DNA of 64,000 bases from Knufia peltigerae (taxonomy: Eukaryota; Ascomycota; Eurotiomycetes; Chaetothyriales; Trichomeriaceae): NCBI GenBank assembly GCA_030247855.1, contig JAPDRN010000035.1, forward strand, positions 190,051-254,050. The letters run 5' to 3'. Position 1 is the stretch's first letter, and each line of letters begins with the position of its first letter. Shown piece after piece: positions 1 through 10,809 of the stretch. A model generated the notes under the pieces. It had not been told where the DNA came from. It saw nothing but the letters and a program-made list of their open reading frames with translations, and did not search any database. The position numbers and the translations under genes were made by a program.

Positions 1-652
1 CGCCCTCCACCTTTCGCAACAATGACATAAGGGACGCACAAAGCCGACACTCACACACTCTCTCCTCTTGTACCTGTCAACGACGTCTCTATTTGCATTT
101 GCGACAAACATCGCCAGCAACTGTCATTGCCTTCTCTGGGACCTCTCCATACGACAAGTCCGTGTCCTTACACCGTGATTCCACACACGTATGAAATGGA
201 CTGACCTCGCCGCTAACATCCGCGGACAGGGTTTGTATTCTCCCTCGTCTATTTTGGACCAATCTCTACACGTCATCCTCGCACGTTCTTCACATTGCAT
301 ATGTCTTCAAAACTACCGGGTTACGGATGTCTCTGCCCGCATACACCGCTGTCCATGATCGTCGAGCCACGTCGCCGGCCCGTGAGGGTGAAGCCGCATC
401 CTTCCTGCACTTCGGGTGCGGACTTGGGTCCAAAGGAACAGAAATGCCCCGTAACAACAATGGTTAGGCACAATCAACAGGGGTAGCGATGAGCTGAAAC
501 ACAGAGGGCATCAAGATTGTACAGAAAGATGACAACCATCATTCTACGGATACCTCAAGTCTTGCTGCCATTATCGGCACCGGAAACTTTGATCGACGGA
601 CACCGCAACTTGGTCTTTTGCATCCACATTGGATCCCCTCAATGCCCAACAG
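1..652. other. Left-edge spacer with a pyrimidine-rich leader and one small ORF
   Basis: No recognisable gene. The first 300 bases look like a fungal 5' leader on the plus strand: long C/T-rich tracts and an intron-like segment ending in a GCTAAC branch site and CAG near 222-238. An ATG at 301 opens a 61-codon ORF (stop ending at 486) that resembles no family I know, and an overlapping ATG near 327 opens another short frame. It could be the start of a short secreted or unknown protein, or simply untranslated leader. The neighbouring SDR gene ends at 653 on the other strand. Confidence 0.3.
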
Positions 653-1705
653 TTACACGGAGAATTCCTGGCCTACCAGGCTCTCGCTTAAAGCCCACAG
701 TCTTTCCGCATTTTCGGCTGTTCGTGCCCATGCTTCTGCTGGGTAAAATTGACAGTCATTCAGGTACAGATTGTCGCCTTCAGGAGTTGGCGCTGGCAGA
801 TGGGGATCCAATGCTGCTACCAGTGTTGTGGACGAACCCTGCTCGAGGGTTTTGAATTCGACGCCAGCCGCTTTCTGAGCCTCAACAAGTGCTTGGACGA
901 ACGCATCCTCAGTGTGTCTCCATAGCTCGGTATTAATTCCTCCCGGGTGCAAAGCATATGACTTGATGCCATATCGCTTGAATAATCGATTGGAAAGTTC
1001 CAACGAGAACAGAACATTGGCTGTCTTGGACTGTCCATATGCGACCACTGGGTTGTAGATGCCATCTGTTCCGAGGCCGTAAGCTCCCATGACTGCCAAA
1101 TTTGCACGTTCATTTTCCGGGAGCTTTTTCTGCTCTTTGGTGAAATTAGCGTCTGAGAATCTAACAGGTGAGAACCTGTGGCCGTCTGATGATAAGTTGA
1201 TGACTCTCACAGCGCCGGCTGGAGAGTGGCTCGCCGCTGCAATAAGTTTCGGGAGGATCAGGTTGACAAACAGGAAGTGGCCTACGTGATTGGTGGCAAA
1301 TTGCATCTCGATATTGTCAGGGCTTTGTTGGTGATCTTGAATCCACATCACACCGGCATTGCAGATGACGATATCGACTTCCGGAATGTCTTTGGAACTG
1401 TTGATCTGAAGTGCTGCATTTTTCACCGATGTCAGGCTGGAGAGATCCAATTCGAGGTATCTACAGTCGACTGCAGGATAAGCAGACGATATGTGGTCTA
1501 TGACTGCTTGTACCTTGCTCTGCGTTCTTCCGGCGAGAATCAAGCGCGCAGGTTCGTGAGCGGCGAGCGCCTCTGCCGTGCTCTGACCGAGGCCATTAGG
1601 CGAGACGCCCGTTATCAGAATGGTCTTGTTGGCAATTTGCTTCGGGAACTTTGCAGCGACTTCTGATGCGTTGGTGAACTTGTTGAACTCTTGATATGTT
1701 GCCAT
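653..1705 (-). CDS. Short-chain dehydrogenase/reductase (retinol-dehydrogenase/WWOX-like)
   Basis: Single-exon gene encoding 350 residues, a usual length for the extended fungal SDRs related to retinol dehydrogenases and WW-domain oxidoreductases. It should catalyse NAD(P)-dependent oxidation or reduction of an alcohol/carbonyl; the substrate cannot be read. The Rossmann cofactor loop TGVSPNGLG is at residues 32-40, the NAG motif at 116-118, the catalytic serine region LSSDG at 171-175, and the catalytic YGQSK (Tyr223, Lys227) is intact. The start is the ATG at 1705, which leaves the usual 25-30 residues before the cofactor loop. No signal peptide is seen. The next gene (AT-hook protein) is divergent across a 646-bp spacer. 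Family assignment is firm; specificity is unknown. Confidence 0.9.
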   Translation of the reverse strand: MATYQEFNKFTNASEVAAKFPKQIANKTILITGVSPNGLGQSTAEALAAHEPARLILAGRTQSKVQAVIDHISSAYPAVDCRYLELDLSSLTSVKNAALQINSSKDIPEVDIVICNAGVMWIQDHQQSPDNIEMQFATNHVGHFLFVNLILPKLIAAASHSPAGAVRVINLSSDGHRFSPVRFSDANFTKEQKKLPENERANLAVMGAYGLGTDGIYNPVVAYGQSKTANVLFSLELSNRLFKRYGIKSYALHPGGINTELWRHTEDAFVQALVEAQKAAGVEFKTLEQGSSTTLVAALDPHLPAPTPEGDNLYLNDCQFYPAEAWARTAENAERLWALSESLVGQEFSV

Positions 1706-2351
1706 GGCTTATTTCTTTTCTTACTCCCAAACGTCGTCTTGGAGGAGTAGTTTCTGTGAGTGGTACGGCATCGTGTTCTCAGAGAGTGCTTCCTAGGCTC
1801 TTATACTTTTTTTACGGGATGTTTCTGACGCATAATACGGGCTTCGATCAGCTAGCAATCATAGTGCTTGAGGATTGATGTTGCAACAATCGGCTCTAAC
1901 ACGGATCTATGGGATTATTGTATGAGAATGCATGCATGGTGCAGCCTTAATGGACCTTCAGTTTTGAATCGGGCCAATGATGTCTGGAGAGGCTGAGCAC
2001 ACAAAGAAGTGTCAGCGTGCTGCATCGTGTCCCCCACTTATTTTTCTCATAGTATGACCTGCAGGTCGGAGGTGTTTAACTCCATATGCATGAGCAGGAG
2101 ACAAATCCTACCCGATACAATTCATCCGAAGAATAATAGTAAAACTACCAGTGAGACCTTGTACAGATACCACCGAACTCGCGTGCCCTGGGCGGTGGTG
2201 ACAGCCCTGCTGAAGCAAAAGAAGGACACGTGATTTGGCGCTCAAGCGCGTCACTGGACAAACGCGTTTCCTTCTACCAACACAATGTTCCCTACCACGT
2301 TCATATGAATTATGGCATAGACTTGCCACGGCTCAGGCGAGACCTTAACGA
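1706..2351. other. Divergent promoter spacer, SDR / AT-hook gene
   Basis: About 650 bases between two divergently transcribed genes. No ORF with family resemblance, no RNA gene and no repeat were seen. It presumably carries both promoters. Confidence 0.5.
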
Positions 2352-4682
2352 ATGCCTGCCGAGATAGCGGATTCGGACGCTGAGTCCGACTTCAATTCGC
2401 CGTTCAAGAAGACAGTGGCGATGGAGGCCGTGGCAGGTTTCGATGGTGTTGCACACCCAAGTCAGGTCTCATTATCACACTATGACTTCGATCAATTCCT
2501 GGAACCCACACAACGGCTTTCCTCCCTTTCGCCAGGTCATGGCCATGGTGCGCCTACTGCCAGTGAGTTATTAGCAGGCTTGCCCAGTGAGAGCTCTCCG
2601 ATGCGGGCGGGCCGAGAGCCAGACTCTTCTCTCGTCCAGGGTAAGAAGAGGGCGTATAGCGACATCCGTGGCCACACCGAGGCTGTATTCCACGAGCCTT
2701 CTCTGAAATCATCAAGCTCGAAACGCACAAAAACCTATGCGCACACTTCAAAGTCTAGAGGCATTTTACAAGATATTGATTTGTTCGCTCCTCAAGCCGA
2801 CCAAAATTCGGGAGAAATCCACCCCTCAGACTCTGATCGGGTGACATCTGCGTTGAACGTTGACCTCTCCATACCGACTGCTCCCCCGAATGGGACCATT
2901 AGGCTATTGGGAGAGTCTTTGACAGGCTCAACGCATCGTCTTTCAACCTCTGTGGCCTCGATGGGCCAGTACGAGTCTATCAATTTGGATTTTCGAGGTT
3001 CGGGACAGGGGATAAATGTCACTACCAACCCGTTTGGTTCACTAAGTCAGATTTCAAGCCGGGAGCTCCAACTTCCCGATGATACTGATTCTCCTGATGG
3101 ATCGTTCAGGGGCGCTGAGCACCATTCTCAGTTGAATCAACACGACCTTGAAATCCCTACCAATGTCGACGAGCGAAATTCGCTGCATCAGCTGGCCTCC
3201 ATCAAGCCACACCGGATTACGCAAAGCGATGGTCCGATGGCCGATGTCGTTGAAGAAGTGCTACAGACGGAAGAGAGGAGTACAGAGGCAGCGGCAACAA
3301 TGGCACATTCTGAGATTCATGCGTCTGTCGTTGAAAAGCCTCCTCCTAAGAAGCGCGGACGAAAACCCAAACACACCACGCCCTTCCCTGCTATCGAGGA
3401 TGATGTGGACGAACTCTCAATGCATGAGCTGCCGCCTGTAAATCGGTCTCGGCAGGGTACTGTTGACTCTGTATACTCCCAAGCTTCTCAGGCATCGACA
3501 GGGAAGACGTCGACACGGAAACGCACGAGGAGGGTATCAAAACAAGTTGGCGATGTAACAAAACAACCAAAACTGTCAAGTGAACCATCACCAGCCAAAG
3601 AACTAAGCAGCGAACTGATTCTCGGCGACGAAGTACTCATTGGCCTGCCCAAAGAGCAGTATAAGCCTCGCCCCAGTCGATCTCGTTCCAAAAAAGTAGC
3701 AGATGCCGACGATGCTGATGTGCAGTCTCTTGAGCAACAGACCTCTGCCAAGAGCAAGATGGCGGATTTTGAAGATCCAAAAGAACATGAGCCTCCTGTC
3801 ACCTCTACGAAAACAAGCACCAAAAAGGGACGAAAAAGCAAAGTGAAACGTGCAAAGACATCTGCCGCAGCCTTACTCAAACGTGGCGAACCCATGCTCA
3901 GTGAGGGTGAAGATGATGTGGTGTGGATGGACACAAAGCCTGCCCCAGTCAAACTGGATTTACCGCCGGATTTGAAAGTGCTCAAGAAAGAGGGTGATGA
4001 TTCTGGGGAAGATGCTGATACCGTCAAAGTCTCCCACAAGGAAGGACCACAGGAAGATGTCAAAGGGGGTAAGGTGTCGGTAGAGATTCCAGTAGACGCT
4101 CCAGCGGAGACTCCCGTGGCTGTGGTGGTTCCTAAGAAACGTGGTCGAAAACCGAAGAAGACCACGGCAGTCTCCGAAATCAGTGTTGTCGAGGAACAGG
4201 ATGAGCAGTTTGACAAGCCACGACCGGCACTGGCAGAGAAATCTTCAAATGTGCCCGGTAATCCTCAACAGAAGGCCATGGATGACGACGACCCGAAAGC
4301 CCCGACTGTATCGCCTCTGTCCTCTCCTGAACCTGAAGTGGCGCCGCCGAAACACTCAGAGCAGACCCCGAAAAAAGCCGCTCCGGTATTGGTCTCACCT
4401 TCCAAAGATACCCCAGAGAAACCTCTTGCGACGCACTCACCTATAAAGCCGACGCTCCTCTCGGATGGAAAGAAGACCATCTACCGTATCGGCCTTTCAC
4501 GACGACAGAATATCCCCAGCCTCCTTCGCAAGGTTCAACGAGACAAGCCTCCACCGAAGATTGTCGTTCGCAAAGAGAAGGAGAACAAGAAGAAAAAGAA
4601 TGATTGTTCCGACGACGAAGGTGCTGGTGATCGGGATGAAATGAGAGGCGCTGATGGTATGTTGGTCGAATGGGACTTCTAA
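2352..4682 (+). CDS. AT-hook, low-complexity nuclear protein
   Basis: Single-exon ORF of 776 residues, mostly disordered and rich in Ser, Lys, Glu and Pro. Two canonical AT-hooks of sequence KKRGRKPK occur near residues 331 and 594, each followed by Thr; these bind the minor groove of AT-rich DNA. Many short basic clusters (SSKRTK, TRKRTRRVSK) would serve as nuclear localisation signals. The C-terminal part carries a conserved-looking stretch (TIYRIGLSRRQNIPSLLRKV, about residues 713-732) followed by a Lys-rich acidic tail ending VEWDF. I recall similar architecture in fungal proteins annotated AT DNA-binding or AT-hook proteins, with an inferred role in chromatin, but no catalytic domain is visible. 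The ATG at 2352 is the first in frame. Function beyond DNA binding is unassigned. Confidence 0.8.
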   Translation: MPAEIADSDAESDFNSPFKKTVAMEAVAGFDGVAHPSQVSLSHYDFDQFLEPTQRLSSLSPGHGHGAPTASELLAGLPSESSPMRAGREPDSSLVQGKKRAYSDIRGHTEAVFHEPSLKSSSSKRTKTYAHTSKSRGILQDIDLFAPQADQNSGEIHPSDSDRVTSALNVDLSIPTAPPNGTIRLLGESLTGSTHRLSTSVASMGQYESINLDFRGSGQGINVTTNPFGSLSQISSRELQLPDDTDSPDGSFRGAEHHSQLNQHDLEIPTNVDERNSLHQLASIKPHRITQSDGPMADVVEEVLQTEERSTEAAATMAHSEIHASVVEKPPPKKRGRKPKHTTPFPAIEDDVDELSMHELPPVNRSRQGTVDSVYSQASQASTGKTSTRKRTRRVSKQVGDVTKQPKLSSEPSPAKELSSELILGDEVLIGLPKEQYKPRPSRSRSKKVADADDADVQSLEQQTSAKSKMADFEDPKEHEPPVTSTKTSTKKGRKSKVKRAKTSAAALLKRGEPMLSEGEDDVVWMDTKPAPVKLDLPPDLKVLKKEGDDSGEDADTVKVSHKEGPQEDVKGGKVSVEIPVDAPAETPVAVVVPKKRGRKPKKTTAVSEISVVEEQDEQFDKPRPALAEKSSNVPGNPQQKAMDDDDPKAPTVSPLSSPEPEVAPPKHSEQTPKKAAPVLVSPSKDTPEKPLATHSPIKPTLLSDGKKTIYRIGLSRRQNIPSLLRKVQRDKPPPKIVVRKEKENKKKKNDCSDDEGAGDRDEMRGADGMLVEWDF

Positions 4683-5483
4683 AACTTTTAGAAATCGGGC
4701 CTGTTTTTGTTCGTTGATGACCGAGTATCATTATGGTTGTTACGACTTGATGATTGTCGATTTGTCGCCTACATCTGATGAGGTCACTTGATAGCGTTTC
4801 ATGGCTTGTTGTCTTTGGGCAGAGGTGTCGGTATCTGTGGGAGGGAGGTGGCAACGATCATACGTAGCACTGCATGGTACACTGGTGCTCCACGACGGGT
4901 AGATATGTGACTACGGATAATTCGCGACTGCGCAATGCTAGGGATGTTCCACGTATGGACGAAATGAACCCAATACACTTATGTACTCCGTATGGAGCCG
5001 TTGAGTTCAGCGCCTCAAGGTCTCGTTTTTGTTTTGGTGTGTACATCTAGAAACCTGTGTTCGTGAGTGTTCTAGTTGACACACGTACGTAGGTAGGGAG
5101 GGAGGGAGGGGGGTTCCTCATGCTGTATTGATGTCGAGGAGCACCAAGACGTCGGCCCTTGCTCCTCAGCTAGGAGGAGAAATGACGGACACTGAGTTCT
5201 GATGGCCTGAAATGCGTCCCAAGCCGAGAAAAACACAGTACTCTCTTTTCACATGTGTATATTATATTATATTATTCTACATGCGTGGGGCTCGATAGGA
5301 AAAAGCCAAGGGCCCCTTGTGGATTCGAGGGCCAACGCTATAAGCTTTGTTCGAATAGAGGCTGACGGAGAGCTATAAGCTTGGTGATTCTATTACGTCG
5401 CCTTCTTCTATTGTTGTGAAGAAGATGTGGACATCCGCTATTGTGTGTGCGCAAAGTGTGATATGGAGCGAAAGCAGCGAAGC
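4683..5483. other. Convergent 3' spacer with G-run, AT-run and TACTCCGTA
   Basis: About 800 bases between the 3' ends of the AT-hook gene and TYW4. It holds TACTCCGTA at 4984-4992 (see the recurrent-word finding), a four-run G tract at 5096-5113 and an alternating TATATTATATT tract at 5258-5276. ORFs here look like chance frames. Confidence 0.5.
5096..5113 (+). repeat. Potential G-quadruplex, (GGGA)3 followed by G6
   Basis: Three GGGA units followed by six G residues, with single-A loops, meet the standard intramolecular G-quadruplex pattern. It lies between two convergent 3' ends and follows a TAGGTAGG stretch. Confidence 0.6.
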
Positions 5484-8400
5484 TCATAACTTCTCAGCGC
5501 GCTCCCGCAATTCGTCTGCCAGCCTTTCGAGATATGCCTTCGCCATGGGCTTGGGGATATTCTCTGCCAGACCGGATTCCAGACTGCCTGGCCGTCCGTT
5601 GGCAGCCGTTGCATCGGGGGTATCCACAGCTGCAGAAGATTGGTTGTGGTTTTTGCTTTGGGTGTTGGTGCTTATGAACCGTCGAACTATCTTTTCCAGA
5701 TCTCGTCGTCCATCTTCGTAGGCTGCCAAGTCGCGATTGCCGTAAACATCGCGACCGGCAGCGTAGTTTGATTGTGACAAGGAGCGGAAGAATATGTTCA
5801 GAGAGATATTTATGCGCGACGACGATGCTGCGTCCACGGCAGAGGTGGATGCGACTGTGACATCTCCTGGTGCCGAAGATGTAGATGGCGTCAATGGCGA
5901 CGAAGGCGTATCCGAGGGCGTTGGTTGTGCTGTTGTGGTGGTTGCGGGTAATGGTGTGCCTGAGTGCGCCCAGAGTGGAGGAATGAAGAGTGCTTCGCCG
6001 GGTCGGAGGATGGCGACATATGGATGTGTGTTTGGTATGGGTTTTAATCTGTCGGCTTCGGTCTCCGGATTATCGGACGGTTCAAGAATATCAATCGTCG
6101 AGGTTGTCGAACCCGCAGGGAAAGATAGGTGCTTGATGTCTTCGGGAGGGAAAAGGATGAGTTTCCTGGTTCCGCGGACCTGGAAGAGAACGTTTGCCAT
6201 GACATCGTAATGTAACCACATGTTGACATTGGCGCTGATGCGTAATGGGCTGCTGAATTTGTGCCTGCGGATGAACTCGAGGGATGATGGCAATGTGAAG
6301 TCATCGGCGAGTTCGGGCCAATCGGTGGGGAAAAGTGCTGGGAGTTGCGTTGGCTTCGTGCTGGATATGGAGCGTAGATACATGTGTGCTTGAGGATCTG
6401 AGTCTAAGATTTTGATAAAGTTGTGGAACGGCATTGTGGTGTAGGCGAAGTCTTTGCGCTGGAAATTCATGGTCCGGTTGGGGGAGGCGTGGATGACAAT
6501 ATTTCGTGAAGCTGGAACTTTAGACAGGAGATAGGCTGGGTTCCATTTGCTTGTACACGGTCCGATATCGATACAGGTGAGAATCTTTGGCACGCCGGCT
6601 CCCAGGATGTTGATGAAATCCTGTTCCAAGTAGGGGCTCACACATTTGACTGGGGTCAAAGGCCGCATTGAGCCTTCCTTGAGCACGCCCTGGCCTACAG
6701 GTAGTGCCTTTTGTTGAGTAGGCTTAACAAGAGCCCATGGAGTAGTGTCTCCTGCTTCGAAGAAATACAAGAGCCAGCAACCTGGATTCCAGTATGCACC
6801 AAAGCTGAAACATGTTGCTCCTCCACCGACAATCAGCGTAGCTCTGTCCTCTGCACTGGCTGTACGGTGGGTAGAATGGCCGATGAAAAAGGGTCGAGGA
6901 ATGTTCGGGTCCTTTCGCGGTAGGACACAAGCGACTCGCAACTCCATCTCCTTCTCAAATTCGCCGAATGCGGAGAAACTTCCAAGGATGGTAAGAATCT
7001 CGTAGTCTTTTGGTATGCAGCCATGTCTAGCCACTCCTCCAATCAGTAGAAGCTCATTCCTAATAACGCTGTAAGAGGCTCCAAGACGAGAGAGCCATGG
7101 CCAAATGCCAGCTGAGGTGTCCAGAGCGTTTGAAGTTTTGAAAGTGATGCCAGTGACGACATTGTCCCTGATATTCAATCGCCATCGCCACAAGCCCTGG
7201 CAAATTACACCATCGTGTCGCATGCCCCCAAAAAGTAGACCATGGTTGAAGCCAAGTCTGACGAAGCTTGCCCCAAATCGGGGCATGGGGTCTTTTAGAA
7301 GAGAGCGAAGAACCTGCCAACCGTTCTTCCTATCCCAAAGTAGACAATCGGTGGCAAGCTTCGTGGCCGATGTCTTGCCTCCGAAAACAACAACGCCGTA
7401 CAGCTTGTCTGGTAAGACTACGGCGGCCACGCGGTGTCGAAAACGAGGTTCAGGAAGGTCATGGATACGTTCCCATTTGGATCCAGTTTGCAACCAACAA
7501 TCCTTCATTGGCGCAGAAGGCGATCCCCTTCCGCCAATAAGGATATTTTGTCCGTTTGCAAGAGTCGTAATGGTATGGCAGCATCTGGCTCCAATATCCT
7601 CAGGTGGAACAGACGGTGGTGGCAGTTTGTAATCTGAAGATGCATAAACTGAGGTGCTAGATAGTCTAGCCTGTAGACCTGTCCCCCCATGCAGCCCAAT
7701 GGCATCCTCGCCGGGAATTCGGTAGGCTGAGGCATGATGAGTGCGCCCTTCCCGCTCTGGATTCGGCGTGTATGTGTAAGCAAAGAACTGCGTCAGGCCA
7801 CTGTATGGCGAAACAGTTCTCGTAGACATGTCGGATGCAATACTATCCATGGAAGCTCGTCTAGATCTTGGCTGCTCAGGAATCAACGGTTCATCTCCAG
7901 TCTGTGCAATGATAAATGCATAGTGCGAGGCGAATAGTGCGAATTCCTCCCTACACAACCGTTAAAAGGGCCGAGAAGGATGCGGGAGAAGCCACTTGCC
8001 ATTCGTCGAAGGGTTCCACTTCGTCAAGAGACATGCGCTGAGAGGGTGATAGAAACCTAGGATCGGCCCACAACTCCCATAAGTTTTGTGTCTCGACCAT
8101 GTGAAAACCTGCACTCTGGAAACGTAGAGTCTGGGTGTGACATCCAGGATACTTGAAGACAGAACGAAGTGGAGTGCCCAGCTTGGAAAAATGGTTCATC
8201 ATGGTAGTAGTAAACGGATTGTCGGGACGATCTGGAGACTGCTGTTCTAATAAACAGAATGTGACATCTACGCTTGTCAGTGCTGCTGCTGAGAAGGTCA
8301 GGGGAGTTAACGGGAATACCTGGAGAGAGCGTGCTTGTCCACGCGATGAGCGCATCTGAGTCTTCAGGGGCCATGTAAGTGATGCTGACTTCGGCCAAAC

Positions 8401-9089
8401 AGAGGATCAGACAGTCATCAATGTCAACTACGGATTTGAGCAGGCGCTCCAACCGTCGTGGATTTCGCAAGTCACACCCGATGCCAACGTACTCTTCACT
8501 GTCGAATACTATCCCATTTTCTTGCGGCACTTCGGCATTGACTGAAAGCAGATCTTTCATCCGAGGAGTGTTACTGATGATTTCACGCTTGCTAATCATC
8601 AGCTCCTCAAAATCAACGTCGATGAATTTCGCAGCGCTGCATAGTTCCCTGTCTTGTGCAAGCCATTGGAAGGGTATGGGATCACTGACTTCAATGAGCA
8701 TAAGAATCCCATGACAAAGGATTGGGGGTCTTACTCACTATCCACAGCCCAAATTAATGATAACCTTCTTCTGATCAGAAGGCCTTTCCAAGAACTGTCT
8801 AACAACCCAGTCGATGGCTCGCATGCGAAGCCAATACCCCCGGTTAATGAGAGGTGCTCTCCGCTGAGGCTTCTTTACGAAGAATCGATAGAAATGCGGC
8901 TGTGGCAGGTAGAGTCGCTCAACGCTTCTCTTCGATACAATGCTGCTGTTGTTGGTCTGTTGCGTACGGGTTAAATAGAATAGGCATAGTATGCGGCGTA
9001 ATACTTACACCCATTATCAGGCCCGCATTCTTCTCCATCGCGATCGCATCATCAGTCTCCCCTCGAAGAGAGGATGGAGGAGTGGCCAT
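5484..9089 (-). CDS. TYW4: tRNA wybutosine-synthesising protein 4 (methyltransferase + Kelch + JmjC)
   Basis: Five exons: 9089-9009, 8956-8739, 8684-8320, 8288-8000 and 7950-5484, giving about 1139 residues, all phases consistent. This is the Ppm2/LCMT2/TYW4 family, which uses AdoMet to methylate and methoxycarbonylate the wybutosine side chain at position 37 of tRNA-Phe. The N-terminal leucine-carboxyl-methyltransferase fold shows GTNNSSIVSKRSVE and the AdoMet motif NLGCGYD at residues 95-101. Kelch repeats follow (residues about 420-700), then a JmjC domain with LHYD (His898, Asp900) and WAH (His980), a complete iron triad. Intron 4 (7999-7951) has a GC donor (GCAAGT), forced by frame because it rebuilds the conserved WEEF. 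The start is the first in-frame ATG. It is head-to-head with TAP42. In yeast the protein acts in the cytoplasm. Confidence 0.93.
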
Positions 9090-9501
9090 ATCAACCCCAA
9101 ATATCCCTGTTGGGATACTCAACCCAGTAAACAACACATGCCTTGAACACGGAATGAAGTATCGAAGAAGTAGTAAGGAGCGAGATGAGTCAGAAGCGCC
9201 ATGAATTCAGTCTTTAAACGCCATCCATGATAGAAATAGAAAAAATGACGTGCAGACGTTATTGGTCAAGGGCCTGGCCTTGGCACAAAAATGATATCTA
9301 TTGGCCAGGCCCGCCTCTTCTCATCATTTGTCTGCTTACTCAATCTTCTGCTCATGTTTCTCGAACAAGACAAACGAGGGACAATCGTTGTGAAAAATAT
9401 TATCCAGCATCGGCATCTCGCGGCGGAGCTACAGAAAGTGCGTGATAGATTTTGATCGCGAGAGATTCCCACAGTTATCCCACCCTGCCAGCACGGCTAC
9501 A
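9090..9501. promoter_or_regulatory. Shared divergent promoter, TYW4 / TAP42
   Basis: 412 bases separate the two divergent start codons. No protein-like ORF is seen, and both genes must take their promoters from here. The stretch CTCTCCCTGCCAGC-like is not conserved enough to name a site. Confidence 0.5.
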
Positions 9502-10661
9502 ATGACAACAGCAATGGAAGCGTCCGAGCCGAACCTCAAAGAATCATTCAATGAGGCCAAAATCCGACAGAATCAGCTTGACACTCTTGATCCTCGAAGC
9601 TCATCTTACAAAGATACTCTGCAAACCATCATAGACAATTTGGAACGATGTCGGCAGTTGATCCGACAACTCGCACTCTTTAGTCCAAATGAGGAAGTCG
9701 AGGACATTGCTACACAGGATCTACAGTATGTTTGCCCTTTTATCCCAGAAGCCGCGACTAAGTGGAAAGGTACTTGACCGTGGACTACAATCTCGCGGAG
9801 ATGAAGATCAAAGCATACAGTGAGGACCGACTCTCGTCGTTGCGAACATCCGTGGCACTATTGGAGCGTTTCCTTACCCAGCTGGACCACTATGGCCTGC
9901 TCAACTCATCCGATCACAAGCTGTACGAGAGGTTTCTTGAGCAGCGAGATAGCTTTAGGATAGTGTCCTCTAGCAACCCCGAAGAAAAGCGCAAAATTAA
10001 GATCACCCGGTTTCAGGAAGAAAAGTCTTTGAAGCAGAAGCTCGAGGTTGGTGGGCATTCGCCTGTAGATAACTTTCGCTAATTAAAGCAGTACTTGAGG
10101 GGTGAATCACAGAAGATCAACATTGACGACGATACAATACGAAATCTTTATCTGGCCGAGATTTCCCTTTCGGTGAATAGGGCCTTTTCTTCGTTAGACA
10201 TGATAACACAGGAACTTGACATTCTGTCTCATATGCGTCAAGCGCCCGCTCCGAGCAGTCCACCAATGGACCAGAGAGAACGGACTAGACCTGATGGATA
10301 TTCTGAACGCCTGGATGGGCCCATGACATTGGCAGGGCTAGGCAAGAGGGGTGGTCCTCTGCTCAACTCGAGTGGGAAGCCACTGCAGCCTTTCACCCTT
10401 ACCGACAAACGCACCCAACTTCAACAGGGTGTCTTTCGATCTGGTCATAACCTCCCAACGATGAGCATCGACGAATATCTCGAGGAAGAACGACGCAGAG
10501 GAGGTATTATCGAAGGAGGTGGCAATGCCAATGCTCCTCAGCCGGAGCCCGATGAAGATAATATAGATGAGGTTGATGCTGCCACCATGAAAGCTCGGCA
10601 GTGGGATGAATTTGTTGAAGCAAATCCTAAAGGCGCTGGCAATAGATTGAACAGAGGCTGA
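9502..10661 (+). CDS. TAP42: TAP42/IGBP1-family PP2A regulatory protein
   Basis: Three exons, 9502-9725, 9770-10046 and 10089-10661, give 357 residues, close to yeast Tap42 (366). The protein binds catalytic subunits of type 2A phosphatases downstream of TOR signalling in the cytoplasm. Seen in the sequence: a helical N-terminal region with YLTVDYNLAEMKIKAYSEDR and SSLRTSVALLERFL, the QYLRGESQKINIDDD segment across exon 3, and the family's C-terminal signature FTLTDKRTQLQQGVFRSGHN followed by LPTMSIDEYLEEE and a terminal WDEFVEANPKGAGN. Intron 1 is only 44 nt. Intron 2 uses a weak donor, GTTGGT, but the frame requires it because exon 2 runs into stops. The ATG at 9502 is the first in frame. 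It is convergent with HEM3. Confidence 0.92.
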
Positions 10662-10809
10662 AGCTCAGCCCGTTTGAGTTACTTTTCCCCTAGCAGGCCC
10701 AGTTGGAGGTATTCGCCCCGTCGGTATCTATCGCTTTCTCTGGTATTGCCTTCGCCACTGCACTGTCTCGAGATGCGTGACCATACTCATGACAACCTCA
10801 AGTCTATGT

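Noticed and set aside
3488..4216. 242-codon minus-strand ORF opposite the AT-hook gene
   Set aside because: Ser/Phe/Val-rich complement of a Lys/Glu/Ser-rich coding strand; no motifs.
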